From: Paenibacillus marchantiophytorum
Lineage (GTDB): Bacteria; Bacillota; Bacilli; Paenibacillales; NBRC-103111
DNA length: 48,031 nucleotides
Direction: 5' to 3'
Assembly (NCBI RefSeq): GCF_014640555.1
Contig: NZ_BMHE01000049.1
Location: 1 to 48,031 of the forward strand
The notes under the pieces are model-generated. The model did not search any database. It had not been told where the DNA came from and saw only the letters and a list, made by a program, of their open reading frames with translations. Shown piece after piece: positions 8,470 to 17,895 of the stretch (its first letter is position 1; the number at the start of each line of letters is the position of its first letter). The position numbers and the translations under genes were made by a program.

Positions 8470-8539
8470 TTTTATTGGAATATGAGCATTATACCGCGCC
8501 CATCTCAGAGTTGCAACTTTGGCACAACAAAAAAAGAAA

Positions 8540-8561
8540 AACCTAGCTTTCGGCTAGGTTT
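8540..8561 (-). terminator. Terminator after the desaturase
   Basis: AACCTAGC and GCTAGGTT form a perfect 8-bp stem with a six-base loop. On the minus strand it is followed by TTTTTCTTTTTTTG, a strong U-tract. It is placed 20 bases after the desaturase stop. Confidence 0.9.
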
Positions 8562-8580
8562 TATACAGCACACATATGAT

Positions 8581-9627
8581 TTATTCCACTGTTGGTTTCA
8601 CTTTCAATACTTCTGGAGCACTGCTCGGCTTCGTTCTGAAACGCTTCAAATCCTTGAATTGAATGAACTTCTTCGTTTCTTCGTTCCAAATTCGGAATTT
8701 CAGCGATTCCAAGCTGGTCAGCAGTGTAATTGTCTGTACCTTGCGCAGCTCTTCATTCTTGTTGTGAACCTTCTCCAAATAATAATTCGGTACCCGCGGG
8801 CTCAAATGATGAATATGGTGGAAACCGATGTTGCCGGTAATCCAGTGCAGCACGCGCGGCAGCTTATAGAAGGAACTGCCATGCATCGCAGCCTTGACGT
8901 AATCCCATTCGCCCTCATTCTCATAGTACGTGTCTTCATAGTTATGCTGTACGTAAAACAACCAAATGCCAGCCATACCCGATACAAAAAACATTGGACC
9001 TTGGATGAGTAAAACAGATTGCCAACCAATCGCCCAGCACAGCAAAGCGATGCCGCCAACAATACCTACATTCGTGATATACGTATTAATGCGCTCTTTC
9101 ATTCCCGCGCGCTTGCGGTTAAAACGATAATCAATCAGGAAGATGTAGATCGGTCCAACAATAAACATGATCAGCGGATGCCGATAAATACGGTAGTACA
9201 ATCTGCGGCCCCATGAGGAAGCCATATATTCGTCAACGGTAAGCGTCCAAATATCGCCAACCCCTCTACGATCCAGATTCCCACTGGAAGCATGGTGAAC
9301 GGAATGCGTATAGCGCCATTGATGATACGGACAAAACGTTAAAATACCAGTTATTGTCCCGACAATTTCATTCGCGACTTTATTTTTGAAAAAAGATTTG
9401 TGGCAGCAATCATGGAAAATAATAAAGATTCGGATCAAAAAACCTGCGGCAATAATGTCTAACGCGAACGTAAGCCAGATTGAAACCGAAAGACTCAAGA
9501 AAGCGAAGTACCACAAGACAAGAAAGGGTACCAGTGTATTAATAATTTGCCACACACTATGCTTCATATGTGGTCTTTCGTAAGGTGCGATGTCAGCTCG
9601 CCACCCACCTTTTTCCTCATGCTTCAT
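8581..9627 (-). CDS. Membrane fatty acid desaturase
   Basis: This enzyme of 348 residues introduces a double bond into membrane lipid acyl chains, using a di-iron centre and electrons from ferredoxin or flavodoxin. All three histidine boxes are present: HDCCH near residue 72, HSVHH near residue 108, and HHIHH in the C-terminal third. Paired hydrophobic segments precede box 1 and lie between boxes 2 and 3, as in the family. The length is close to Bacillus Des. Position specificity cannot be read from sequence. The ATG at 9627 has GGAG twelve bases upstream, a long spacing. It is a single gene with its own terminator. Members are often cold-induced, but no DesR/DesK pair is nearby. Confidence 0.93.
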   Translation of the reverse strand: MKHEEKGGWRADIAPYERPHMKHSVWQIINTLVPFLVLWYFAFLSLSVSIWLTFALDIIAAGFLIRIFIIFHDCCHKSFFKNKVANEIVGTITGILTFCPYHQWRYTHSVHHASSGNLDRRGVGDIWTLTVDEYMASSWGRRLYYRIYRHPLIMFIVGPIYIFLIDYRFNRKRAGMKERINTYITNVGIVGGIALLCWAIGWQSVLLIQGPMFFVSGMAGIWLFYVQHNYEDTYYENEGEWDYVKAAMHGSSFYKLPRVLHWITGNIGFHHIHHLSPRVPNYYLEKVHNKNEELRKVQTITLLTSLESLKFRIWNEETKKFIQFKDLKRFRTKPSSAPEVLKVKPTVE

Positions 9628-9799
9628 ATTCAGTTAGAACTCCTTCTTTCCGCTTCGTGCCGGATGTAATTATTGTCAACTGTTGTAGTACGTTGCGAAT
9701 CAAATAAAGTTCCCTAATGCGAGAAGAAATATTACACCGCTCTACCATCATAAATTGGAAAGCGCTTTTTGTAAAATGTAATATAAGTCATATTTATAT

Positions 9800-10708
9800 T
9801 TAAGGGACATTTTTCATTCGTGTTTTCATTTCGGGAACGGTCACAATGTCGAATTTCTCCTTTTTCAAATACGCGATAATGCCGGGAAGGGCTTCAACCG
9901 TGTTGTCCAGCTTCCCTTTTTTGCCCCCAAAGCTGTGCAGCAATATGATGTTGCCGTCCTTAACATGCGTTTTTATGTTTTGAATAATATCCTTTGAAGG
10001 AGTGCCTGCCCAATCCTTGGGGTCCACGTCCCAACCGACCAATGAGCGTCCAGACTGTTCCACGGCCTTCTTCACGGGTGGAGAAACAGCTCCGTAGGGT
10101 GCCCTAAACAGCGAGGAGCCCATACCGATCGTCTGCATGATCCAGTCTTCCGTTTGATTCAGTTCCTGCTCTATACGAACGGACGAGAGTTTGGTTAAAT
10201 CCGCATGGTCCCATGAATGATTGCCGATAACATGACCCTCCTCATGAATTTGCTTAAGCACATCGGGAAATTTACTGACTTGGTCACCAACGACAAAAAA
10301 GGTGGCTTTGACATCATTCTCTTTCAAAATATCCAAAATCTGCGGCGTGTACTTACCGTCCGGTCCATCGTCGAATGTGATGGCAACCTGTTTGGCTGCT
10401 TTTAACGGCTGCGTTTGTGACAGTTTCCCACTCACCCCCGTTGAGATTTGAGCATCGGCGGTATTCAGAGAATGTCTGGCTTCTTGCGGTTTCATTTCGA
10501 TCGAAGCGGCAGACGGCCCGGCAGGAGCTGCACCCGTAGATGCGGTTTCCTCGTGAGGCTGCTGCTTGCTTATAACCGGCGATTTGCTAGGGAACGGGAG
10601 AACACTTCCCGTCACTGTAAAATTAATAAGAGCTATACTAACCATGCCGCAAAAAGTGATACCTATTACCCAATGTTGTTTGCGTTGCGTCATTACTTGC
10701 ACTTTCAT
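9800..10708 (-). CDS. Membrane-anchored polysaccharide deacetylase (NodB domain)
   Basis: It removes acetyl groups from N-acetylglucosamine-type polymers such as peptidoglycan, outside the membrane. A basic start and a hydrophobic segment (residues 13-36) form an uncleaved anchor or signal, followed by a Pro/Ala/Ser-rich linker of about 60 residues. The CE4 motifs are complete: TFDDGP at 111-116 with the catalytic Asp, the metal ligands H164 and H168 in HSWDH, RAPYG, a DPKDW motif and LLHSFG. The start at 10708 has AAGGAAGG upstream. It stands divergent from the two-component operon to its right. Family members of this size include PdaA- and PgdA-like enzymes; the exact substrate is uncertain. 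Confidence 0.93.
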   Translation of the reverse strand: MKVQVMTQRKQHWVIGITFCGMVSIALINFTVTGSVLPFPSKSPVISKQQPHEETASTGAAPAGPSAASIEMKPQEARHSLNTADAQISTGVSGKLSQTQPLKAAKQVAITFDDGPDGKYTPQILDILKENDVKATFFVVGDQVSKFPDVLKQIHEEGHVIGNHSWDHADLTKLSSVRIEQELNQTEDWIMQTIGMGSSLFRAPYGAVSPPVKKAVEQSGRSLVGWDVDPKDWAGTPSKDIIQNIKTHVKDGNIILLHSFGGKKGKLDNTVEALPGIIAYLKKEKFDIVTVPEMKTRMKNVP

Positions 10709-10935
10709 GACAAAAACCTTCCTTTATGCGCTCTTAGCGGCCTTATTCATGTAAGAATAGACGCGTGCTGCCTATAAAAAGTTGTACTGGTTCGACAATA
10801 TTTGCAGAATTTACATCGCTCACCTTTTTCGCTTTATGTAAGCTTTTATCACATCAATTATTTGTTGCGGACTAGTTAATCTTTTTGGTAGGATATGCAA
10901 CTAGAAACCTACTGCCCGCGGAAAGGAATTTCCCT

Positions 10936-11610
10936 ATGAATATCTTAATTATTGAAGACGATTCCAGCATTCAGATGCTGCTCAAGCTAAGCCTTGAGGT
11001 TGAAGGTTTCCACCCCATGGTGGCGGGTACTGTTGCAGCCGGTCTCCATGAATTGAGCTCCCAGCACATCGATTTAATTTTGCTCGACCTTATGCTGCCT
11101 GATCAGTCCGGTTTCGAACTATTGAAGACGCTGCAAACGGCCTACAAAGAAATTCCGGTCATCGTGCTAACGGCAAAGAATGAGATGAATGATAAAATAT
11201 TAGGCTTCCAGCTCGGAGCCGATGATTACTTGACCAAGCCGTTCGAGACGCGCGAGCTGATTATGCGAATTCGCGCTGTTATGCGGCGAATGACACCGGA
11301 TACAGCCTCGCTAACGATGGATGTTCTTGAGGTTGGCCTCATCGAGATCGATCGGAACGAGCGGTCTGTGACTATAGCCGGAAAACTCGTCAAAACGACC
11401 AGCAAGGAGTTTGATTTCCTCTGGCTTTTGTGCAAGAACCCTAAGAAAGTGTTCACTAGGGAGCATATTTTGGACCAAGTATGGGGCTTCGAGTATTACG
11501 GACAGACGCGGTCTGTCGATATGATGGTGAATCGTCTGCGCGAGAAAATCAAACCTTACGACCATGTGCTCGCCACGGTTCACGGCATGGGCTACAAGTT
11601 GGAGGTTTAA
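10936..11610 (+). CDS. OmpR-family response regulator
   Basis: A 224-residue DNA-binding regulator. The receiver domain starts MNILIIEDD (acid pocket), the phospho-acceptor is D51 in LLDLMLPD, and the conserved Thr and Lys are in VLTAKNE and YLTKPFE. The C-terminal winged helix includes TSKEFDFLWLLCKNP and TREHILDQVWGFEYYGQTRSVD. The ATG at 10936 follows AAAGGAA; an upstream in-frame start at 10885 has no clear site. It is the first gene of a plus-strand operon and lies three bases before its histidine kinase. It probably controls the ABC importer encoded downstream. Confidence 0.95.
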   Translation: MNILIIEDDSSIQMLLKLSLEVEGFHPMVAGTVAAGLHELSSQHIDLILLDLMLPDQSGFELLKTLQTAYKEIPVIVLTAKNEMNDKILGFQLGADDYLTKPFETRELIMRIRAVMRRMTPDTASLTMDVLEVGLIEIDRNERSVTIAGKLVKTTSKEFDFLWLLCKNPKKVFTREHILDQVWGFEYYGQTRSVDMMVNRLREKIKPYDHVLATVHGMGYKLEV

Positions 11611-11613
11611 GCG

Positions 11614-13050
11614 ATGAAACTGCGCAACAAACTGTTCATACAACACACCATCACCATCGTTATGCTGCTGGCCGCGATGTATGTAGTTGTGAATTATACG
11701 CTGAGTAAAAGCATGATTGAGCGGGACACCCAAACTTTGGATCAGTATTATGCGCTGCATCGCATTGAAGCTCTGAAAATTGTGAACGATAAGAAAATAA
11801 GCATCGAGCAGTTGTTTTCCGGTGCCTATGCCCCGCTGATCGCCTCCCATCTGGCGGCAAACAGCAACTTTCAGGTCCAGTTGTTTGATCCTGAAGGAAC
11901 GATTATCGGGGACAGCGGCAACAAAGAGGATTTGATTAAACGAAGCGATATCGACGCTGCCTTGGCTGGACAAACTGCCACCGTCATTACCGAAGGGGAA
12001 ACCAGCAAGATCCTTATCTATGCCTCTCCCTTCACCTATGAAGGCAAGACCGTGGGCGGGTTCCGCTACCTCCTTGATCTGAACAAGCACGAAGAGACGC
12101 TCTCAGAGATGCGTACCTGGTTTATTGGCGTTGCCCTCGGCTGTTTGCTCATCGCCCTGCTGGCGAGCTACTCGTTCTCTTTCTTTATCATGAAACCTCT
12201 GCATGCGCTCCAGCAGGCGTTGAAGCTGGTCACGATCGGCGATTTCAGCCGCAAAATTGTGGTCCGCAGCCAAGATGAGGTCCGCGAACTGGCTGACGAC
12301 TTCAACCAAATGTCGGAAGCGCTGCAAGAGCATATCGAACTGCTGCATTACGAGCAGAGCAAGCAGAAGAAATTTTACGATAATGTCACTCATGAGCTCA
12401 AAACGCCGCTAACGTCGATTATTGGCTTCTCCGATTTGATCGACAAAATGGAGCGCACCGATGATATTCGAACGTGCAATGTCTATATCCGCAAGGAAAG
12501 CACGCGTCTTCTGCAAATGGTGGAGGAACTGCTCCAATCCTCGCTCAAAGGCGATGAGGCTTGGCGTGTCCAAGTCGAACGGACCGATCTGGCTGCCATT
12601 CTCACGGACAGTCTGCGCATTCTGGAGCCAACCCTGCATAAGTCATCGATTATGACGACGATCCATGTTGCGCCCTGCGAGGTTTACGTCGATCCTAAGC
12701 GCACCCAGCAGGTGCTGTTCAATGTCATTGAGAATGCAATCAAGCACAGTGAATGTACGGAACTGACCATTCGATTGGAGCAGCAAGAATATCAATGTCT
12801 TGTGCGCATCATCGATAACGGCAAAGGAATGAATGAGCAGGATACAAGTACCCTGTTCGTAGCGACCGAACACAAGCAAACTCGACCTATTTCCCCGCAA
12901 TCCCACGGCCTTGGCTTGCTGCTATGCAAGCAGCTTATGGAGCTGCAAGGCGGCGATATCATCGTGCACAGCCGTGAAGGAAGCGGAACGGAAGTCGTTC
13001 TCCAATTCCCAATCGAACCGGTGCCCTTTCCCGTTCTGTTACAAAATTGA
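11614..13050 (+). CDS. Sensor histidine kinase with HAMP domain
   Basis: A membrane sensor of 478 residues. The first helix is at residues 8-27, the second at about 170-192, and the region between forms an extracellular sensor domain of about 140 residues that I cannot classify. A HAMP linker follows (MKPLHALQQALKLVTIGDFS). The dimerisation/phospho-acceptor box is FYDNVTHELKTPLTSIIGF with the His near residue 260. The ATPase domain has the N-box NVIENAIKHS, G1 DNGKGM and G2 GLGLLLCKQL. It is translated right after the response regulator. Because it is fused genetically to an importer operon, it probably senses the importer's substrate directly or through a binding protein. Confidence 0.95.
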   Translation: MKLRNKLFIQHTITIVMLLAAMYVVVNYTLSKSMIERDTQTLDQYYALHRIEALKIVNDKKISIEQLFSGAYAPLIASHLAANSNFQVQLFDPEGTIIGDSGNKEDLIKRSDIDAALAGQTATVITEGETSKILIYASPFTYEGKTVGGFRYLLDLNKHEETLSEMRTWFIGVALGCLLIALLASYSFSFFIMKPLHALQQALKLVTIGDFSRKIVVRSQDEVRELADDFNQMSEALQEHIELLHYEQSKQKKFYDNVTHELKTPLTSIIGFSDLIDKMERTDDIRTCNVYIRKESTRLLQMVEELLQSSLKGDEAWRVQVERTDLAAILTDSLRILEPTLHKSSIMTTIHVAPCEVYVDPKRTQQVLFNVIENAIKHSECTELTIRLEQQEYQCLVRIIDNGKGMNEQDTSTLFVATEHKQTRPISPQSHGLGLLLCKQLMELQGGDIIVHSREGSGTEVVLQFPIEPVPFPVLLQN

Positions 13051-13093
13051 TACAAATCGATGATTTTTCTGAGATAAAAGGAGAGTAGTCTAC

Positions 13094-13882
13094 ATGCAAG
13101 AGGAGAAGAAAGGGCTTTCATGGATGCGTCTCATCTTATTGCAAATCGTGATCGGTTGTACGTTAATCGCCATTTTTGCTTATGTATTCCGCATCGGTGT
13201 CGATGAAGTGCGTATCGTACCCAAAGAAGTAAACAGCCGGGATATGTTCGATGGTGTTCCCATGCGTATGAATGTGACCTACCCGGGAATTGGCACCATA
13301 TCGATTGACGATCCCAAAGAGCTGATCGCTTGGAAAGCATCGTTCACCCGAATCTTGAGCGGGGGCACGCAGCAAACTCGTGCAAACGCTTCACGACTGC
13401 TGTTGACGGGCTCGATTGCTTATTTGGATCAGGAGGATATCCCCTTCCAAATCGGAACGAGCGGCTTTCGCTTTGGGTCGGACTGGGTCAACTCCCTGGA
13501 CATTAGCGCAGAAATTCGGAAGCTGCAGAACATGCTCATCGACAAAACGCTGACCACGGATACGGTTGCCGGCGCCATCGCGAACCGCAGCCACCAGGTG
13601 TTCCGTTTGCAGGATGATGGTCTTCTCACAGCGCTCTCCGATACTGATCGAGCAGCGCTTACGAGGCAGATGCGATCATCTGTCAGGCTGATTGATTTCA
13701 GTCACTTCGATTTCTTGGCCGAACAACCCAGTTCCCACTATGTCGTACAATTAACCGACGAATTAGTGAAGGGGAAGCATTGGCTGCATGTTGATCGATA
13801 TGATAACGCTTACTTCATCGTATTCGATTTGCTGGATGAGACCAACCATAAAGCCTATTTCAAGTTAAGTGATGCCTCCTAA
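13094..13882 (+). CDS. Membrane-anchored protein, possibly DUF3919 family
   Basis: A 262-residue protein with one N-terminal membrane helix (residues 11-32) and a predominantly extracellular body. No enzymatic motif is recognised. Length and context (between a two-component system and a family-1 binding protein) recall DUF3919, but this is from memory and unverified. AAGGAGAG lies a normal distance before the ATG. Position inside the operon suggests an accessory role in substrate sensing or in coupling the binding protein to the kinase; that is inference only. Confidence 0.75.
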   Translation: MQEEKKGLSWMRLILLQIVIGCTLIAIFAYVFRIGVDEVRIVPKEVNSRDMFDGVPMRMNVTYPGIGTISIDDPKELIAWKASFTRILSGGTQQTRANASRLLLTGSIAYLDQEDIPFQIGTSGFRFGSDWVNSLDISAEIRKLQNMLIDKTLTTDTVAGAIANRSHQVFRLQDDGLLTALSDTDRAALTRQMRSSVRLIDFSHFDFLAEQPSSHYVVQLTDELVKGKHWLHVDRYDNAYFIVFDLLDETNHKAYFKLSDAS

Positions 13883-13906
13883 CCTATTGAGGGGATGGTT
13901 GATGAA

Positions 13907-14941
13907 ATGGCTAGAAAGAAAAGCAATAGTTCCGTTATGATCCTATCGATCATTGTTGTCGTCCTGGTAGCAGGATTCTTCCTGTACAAATCCGGTGTAT
14001 TTGGAGGGAAATCCAAAGGCAAGATTACGGTTTACTCCATTTTCCAAGAGGAAGAAGCTCGTAAAATCCTGGATAAATTCAAAGCAGAAACCGGCATCGA
14101 CTACGACGTTCTTCGTCTGCCAAGCGGCGAGGCGGTAACTCGCGTGCAGAATGAAATGGGCAAGCCGCAGGCCGACTTCCTGATGGGCGGTCCCGCTGAT
14201 TCGCATGAAGTGCTGAAAAAAGCTGGCGCGCTGGAAACGTACATTTCACCGAATGCCAAGGATATTCCTGACAATATGAAAGACAAAGAAGGCGCTTGGA
14301 CAGGGTTTTACTTGAATCCGATTGCGATTGGAATCAATGAGCAGCGCTGGAAAGAGAAATATGCCACAGCTCCTTACCCGCAGACGTTCCAAGAGCTTCT
14401 TGATCCGAAATTCAAAGGCGAAATCGGCATGTCCGACCCGGCTACATCCGGCACAGCCTACACAGCAGTGGCCTCGCTAGCCCAAGTTTGGGGCAAAGAA
14501 GAGATGCTGAAATATGTCGCCAAACTGCTGCCAAACTTGAAAGAAAGACCGAAATCCGGCATCGAGCCGATTCAGAAAGCAGCTAAAGGCGAATACACGA
14601 TTGGCATTACCTTCCTGGGTGACCAATTAAAAATGAAAAATCAAGGCAACCCGATTATCAGTATCGTTCCTGAAGCCGCTGGCTATGAAGTAGGCGGACT
14701 TGCGATCGTCAAAGGTGGCGCTAACACCGCAGGCGCCAAAAAACTCATGGATTTCATGTTAACGAATGAGCCTGGCTTGCTTTATACCGAATCTGCTTTT
14801 GCAAGCTCTGTGAAACCTACGGTACCAATTCCCAAAGGCGGAATTGATATCAAAACAACGAAATACAACACAACCTACAGCTTGTGGAAAGCTGCCGAAC
14901 AGCGTAAAGAACTGCAAGACGCGCTGAAAAACCTCAAATAA
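13907..14941 (+). CDS. Family-1 extracellular substrate-binding protein (FbpA/AfuA-like), first paralogue
   Basis: A binding protein of 344 residues that delivers substrate to the permease encoded next. The start at 13907 is favoured because GAGGGG lies about ten bases upstream; the earlier in-frame ATG (13895) abuts it directly. The N-terminus is a basic stretch plus a hydrophobic helix (residues 9-26) with no lipobox Cys, so it is probably membrane-tethered, which is unusual for a Gram-positive binding protein. The fold signature is KITVYSIFQEEEARKIL at the start and GYEVGGLAIVKGG late. The double tyrosine typical of ferric-binding FbpA is not seen in the corresponding stretch (TIGITFLGDQLKM). 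Sugar phosphate or phosphonate is therefore at least as likely a ligand as iron. Confidence 0.85.
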   Translation: MARKKSNSSVMILSIIVVVLVAGFFLYKSGVFGGKSKGKITVYSIFQEEEARKILDKFKAETGIDYDVLRLPSGEAVTRVQNEMGKPQADFLMGGPADSHEVLKKAGALETYISPNAKDIPDNMKDKEGAWTGFYLNPIAIGINEQRWKEKYATAPYPQTFQELLDPKFKGEIGMSDPATSGTAYTAVASLAQVWGKEEMLKYVAKLLPNLKERPKSGIEPIQKAAKGEYTIGITFLGDQLKMKNQGNPIISIVPEAAGYEVGGLAIVKGGANTAGAKKLMDFMLTNEPGLLYTESAFASSVKPTVPIPKGGIDIKTTKYNTTYSLWKAAEQRKELQDALKNLK

Positions 14942-15033
14942 TAGTAAGCGGTTACAGGGTATTGGAGCAGGCCTGTCTGGCCTGCCCATGCCATCCTACA
15001 CAATGAATTTTGGAAGGTGGTCGTGAACCCCTT

Positions 15034-16692
15034 ATGATCATAGAAAAAAAGGGTATGGGTTCATCGATCGGCAGACTGGTGAAAGATCCATCCTCGCTGA
15101 TCCTTGTGCTTATCAGTTTCGCTGTTCTCTGTCTCTTCGTCATCTATCCGCTCATCTACGTTATCGCTCTTCCTGGAGCCACGGATTGGACCACTTTCTT
15201 CAGCAAAAGCCGGTATGGCACCGCTCTGCTGAATACAGTCGTCAGTTCCTCCCTATCGGCGCTAACCGCAACCGTTTGCGGCTTTATCTATGCGTATTCG
15301 ATTCATTACAGCAACATTGCCGGGAAAAAGTTCTTCCGCTTTATCGCATTCCTGCCGATTCTGGCGCCATCCGTCATGACCGGTCTAGCGTTCCTGCTGC
15401 TCTTCGGCCGAGGCGGCATGGTCTCGCAAACCTTGAAAGCATGGTTTAATGTCGAGCTCGATTTATACGGATTACCAGGTCTCTGGATCGTCCAAACGAT
15501 TTCCTATTTCCCGCTTGCTTATATGACCATTACAGGTGTTCTTCGCTCTATTTCGCCGAATTTGGAAATCGCAGCCCAGAACCTGGGTGCCCGCGGCTTC
15601 AAGCTTTTTCGAACAATTACGTTTAAATTAGCACTGCCTGGTGTAATTAACGCCTTCTTATTGGTGGCTATCAACTGTTTTGCCGACTTCGGAAATCCCA
15701 AGCTGATTGGGGGCAATTATTCTCTCTTGGCTGTTGAAATCTATGGAGAAATCATTAATAACGAACCGGGCCTCGCGTCCGTCATGGGTCTCATTCTGGT
15801 CATCCCTGCCCTGCTGGTCTTCGTGATTCAAAGCCGATTATTGTCCAAAGGTTCCTATTCCACCATCACAGGAAAGCCGGTTTCCGGACTTAATCGGGTG
15901 AAAACTTCCCGCAAGACAGATGTCATTCTGTTTATTTTCAACAGCATCATGGCGCTCTTCATCTTGTCCATGTTTGCAATTACCATTTTGTTCGCTTTCA
16001 CCAAAAACTTCGGTCGGGACAATACGTTTACACTCGATCATATATTCAAAATCGTGTTCAATCCATCCAGTCCGGCTGTCCTCAACAGCTTGGTGCTATC
16101 GCTGATCAGCTCCATTCTGGCTGTTGGCTTCGCCCTTGTGCTGGCTTATGTCGTAGTCCGCAAACCATTTCCCGGCAAGAAAATACTGGACTTCACAGCC
16201 GTACTCCCGATTGCTTTGCCAGGTACGTTCGTAGGCTTGGCTTTGATCGTCGCTTTCAGCAATGGACCTATCATGCTGCAAGGATCAGCCGTCCTGATTA
16301 TTGTGGCCATGCTGCTCAAGCAGATGCCGGTCGGTTATCGAGGTCTTACCGCTTCCTTCAAGCAGGTGGACAAATCGATTGAGGAAGCCGCAACGAATCT
16401 GGGGGCCGACAGCCGCCGCACACTGACAACTATCGTAATCCCAATGCTGCAAAAGACCATCGTCGCCAACTTCGTCTATGCCTTTATGAAAAATATGAAC
16501 ACATTAAGTACGATCGTCTTTCTCATTACGCCCAAATGGGTGGTCGCCGCCGTCTCTATCTTCAACTATGCAGAAACAGGAACCTATTACTGGGCGGCCG
16601 CTGTTGCCGTCGGCTTGATGGGGACAACACTGGCTACGCTTGGTGTCATGAAACTCATTTTCCGCTCGAAGGTCAAAATATTCGATTTCTAA
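15034..16692 (+). CDS. ABC importer permease with two fused permease domains (FbpB/AfuB-like)
   Basis: This single chain of 552 residues provides both transmembrane halves of the importer, about twelve helices in total. Each half carries its own EAA loop: NLEIAAQNLGARGFKLFRTI in the first and IEEAATNLGADSRRTLTTIV in the second. The start is uncertain: ATG 15034 has GGAAGGTGG about 14 bases upstream, while a TTG at 15010 would precede that site. Fused permeases of this kind occur in ferric, thiamine, phosphonate and sugar-phosphate importers. It lies between the binding protein and the ATPase. Confidence 0.92.
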   Translation: MIIEKKGMGSSIGRLVKDPSSLILVLISFAVLCLFVIYPLIYVIALPGATDWTTFFSKSRYGTALLNTVVSSSLSALTATVCGFIYAYSIHYSNIAGKKFFRFIAFLPILAPSVMTGLAFLLLFGRGGMVSQTLKAWFNVELDLYGLPGLWIVQTISYFPLAYMTITGVLRSISPNLEIAAQNLGARGFKLFRTITFKLALPGVINAFLLVAINCFADFGNPKLIGGNYSLLAVEIYGEIINNEPGLASVMGLILVIPALLVFVIQSRLLSKGSYSTITGKPVSGLNRVKTSRKTDVILFIFNSIMALFILSMFAITILFAFTKNFGRDNTFTLDHIFKIVFNPSSPAVLNSLVLSLISSILAVGFALVLAYVVVRKPFPGKKILDFTAVLPIALPGTFVGLALIVAFSNGPIMLQGSAVLIIVAMLLKQMPVGYRGLTASFKQVDKSIEEAATNLGADSRRTLTTIVIPMLQKTIVANFVYAFMKNMNTLSTIVFLITPKWVVAAVSIFNYAETGTYYWAAAVAVGLMGTTLATLGVMKLIFRSKVKIFDF

Positions 16693-16740
16693 CCGTTTCA
16701 GATGAACGATTTGAAGATAAGCTTTAAGGAGTGAGAAATC

Positions 16741-17817
16741 ATGAGTTCAAACATATTGTTGGATTTAAAAAATGTCAGTAAAGTATTTGGCAGCAATCAC
16801 GTTCTCAAACAGATCGATTTGCAAATTGAACGCGGGAAGTTCATTACCTTCCTCGGACCCAGCGGATGCGGGAAAACAACACTGCTGCGCTCGATCGCTG
16901 GCTTCTACACGGTGGATGAGGGGGAAATTTGGATTGATGGCCAACTCGTCAACGATCTGCCGCCCTACAAGCGCGGAACACCGATGGTGTTTCAGGAATA
17001 TGCCCTATTCCCGCACATGACTGTGTTCGACAATGTCGCTTATGGGCTGGATATTCAGAAGCGCCCCGAAGCCGAAGTGCAGGAGCGCGTGAAGTCCGCC
17101 ATGGCGAAAGTCAAATTAACCGGACTGGAAGAGCGCTATCCGCATGAGATGTCCGGGGGGCAGCAGCAGCGTGTAGCTATGGCGCGCGCGCTGGTCATGA
17201 ATTCGCCAATCATCCTGCTCGATGAACCGCTCAGTAATCTGGATGCGAAGCTGCGTGAAGAAGTCCGCGTGGAATTGCGGAGCATTCAGCAGGAGCTTGG
17301 TCTGACAGTGATCTATGTAACGCATGACCAGCTTGAGGCGCTGTCGATGTCCGATCACATCGTTGTGTTCAACAAAGGCGCGATTGATCAATACGGCACA
17401 CCGCACGAAATCTATTACAAGCCTCGCACGCCCTATGTGGCTGACTTTATCGGCACGACCAACTTCGTAGATGCCATTGTCCTTGAATCTGCGAATGGCA
17501 AGGCCGTTGTCGAGTACGGCAGCGGCCGCACGGCTAGTGTAGGCATCGATGAAGTTGTAACGCCCGGCGAGAAGGTGCTGCTCAGCATCCGCCCGGAATC
17601 CATGCGCATTAATGCAAGTGAACCTGGCGAATTCGCCGTAAGCGGCTTCGTGAAGTCATCGATGTTCCTCGGCGAGAAGGAACGGTATTTTATTCTGGAT
17701 GATAATATGAAAGAATGGATTGTCGACGCGTATGATATCGGTTTAACCCGATTCCAAGGGAATGTTAAGATCAGCGCCGCCGATGATAAAATCCATTTAA
17801 TCAAGATTAGCGAATAG
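16741..17817 (+). CDS. ABC importer ATPase (PotA/FbpC-like) with TOBE domain
   Basis: A 358-residue ATPase energising the fused permease upstream. Motifs in order: Walker A GPSGCGKTT (near residue 40), Q-loop MVFQEYALFPHM, signature MSGGQQQRVAMARAL, Walker B IILLDEPLSNLD and H-loop YVTHDQLEAL. The last 110 residues form a TOBE regulatory domain containing LSIRPESMRI. AAGGAG sits nine bases before the ATG. The gene sits 48 bases after the permease. Confidence 0.95.
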   Translation: MSSNILLDLKNVSKVFGSNHVLKQIDLQIERGKFITFLGPSGCGKTTLLRSIAGFYTVDEGEIWIDGQLVNDLPPYKRGTPMVFQEYALFPHMTVFDNVAYGLDIQKRPEAEVQERVKSAMAKVKLTGLEERYPHEMSGGQQQRVAMARALVMNSPIILLDEPLSNLDAKLREEVRVELRSIQQELGLTVIYVTHDQLEALSMSDHIVVFNKGAIDQYGTPHEIYYKPRTPYVADFIGTTNFVDAIVLESANGKAVVEYGSGRTASVGIDEVVTPGEKVLLSIRPESMRINASEPGEFAVSGFVKSSMFLGEKERYFILDDNMKEWIVDAYDIGLTRFQGNVKISAADDKIHLIKISE

Positions 17818-17895
17818 GAAATAAATAAGAATAGCAGCTTGCTGAAAAGGGGAACTTTGGTTTCCTTTTTTGGCTGTTCAGGGGGGAATGGCATC

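Noticed and set aside
9755..9770. cre-like AAAGCGCTTT sequence upstream of the desaturase
   Set aside because: The palindrome is right but the outer bases do not fit the CcpA consensus, and the gene is not sugar-related.
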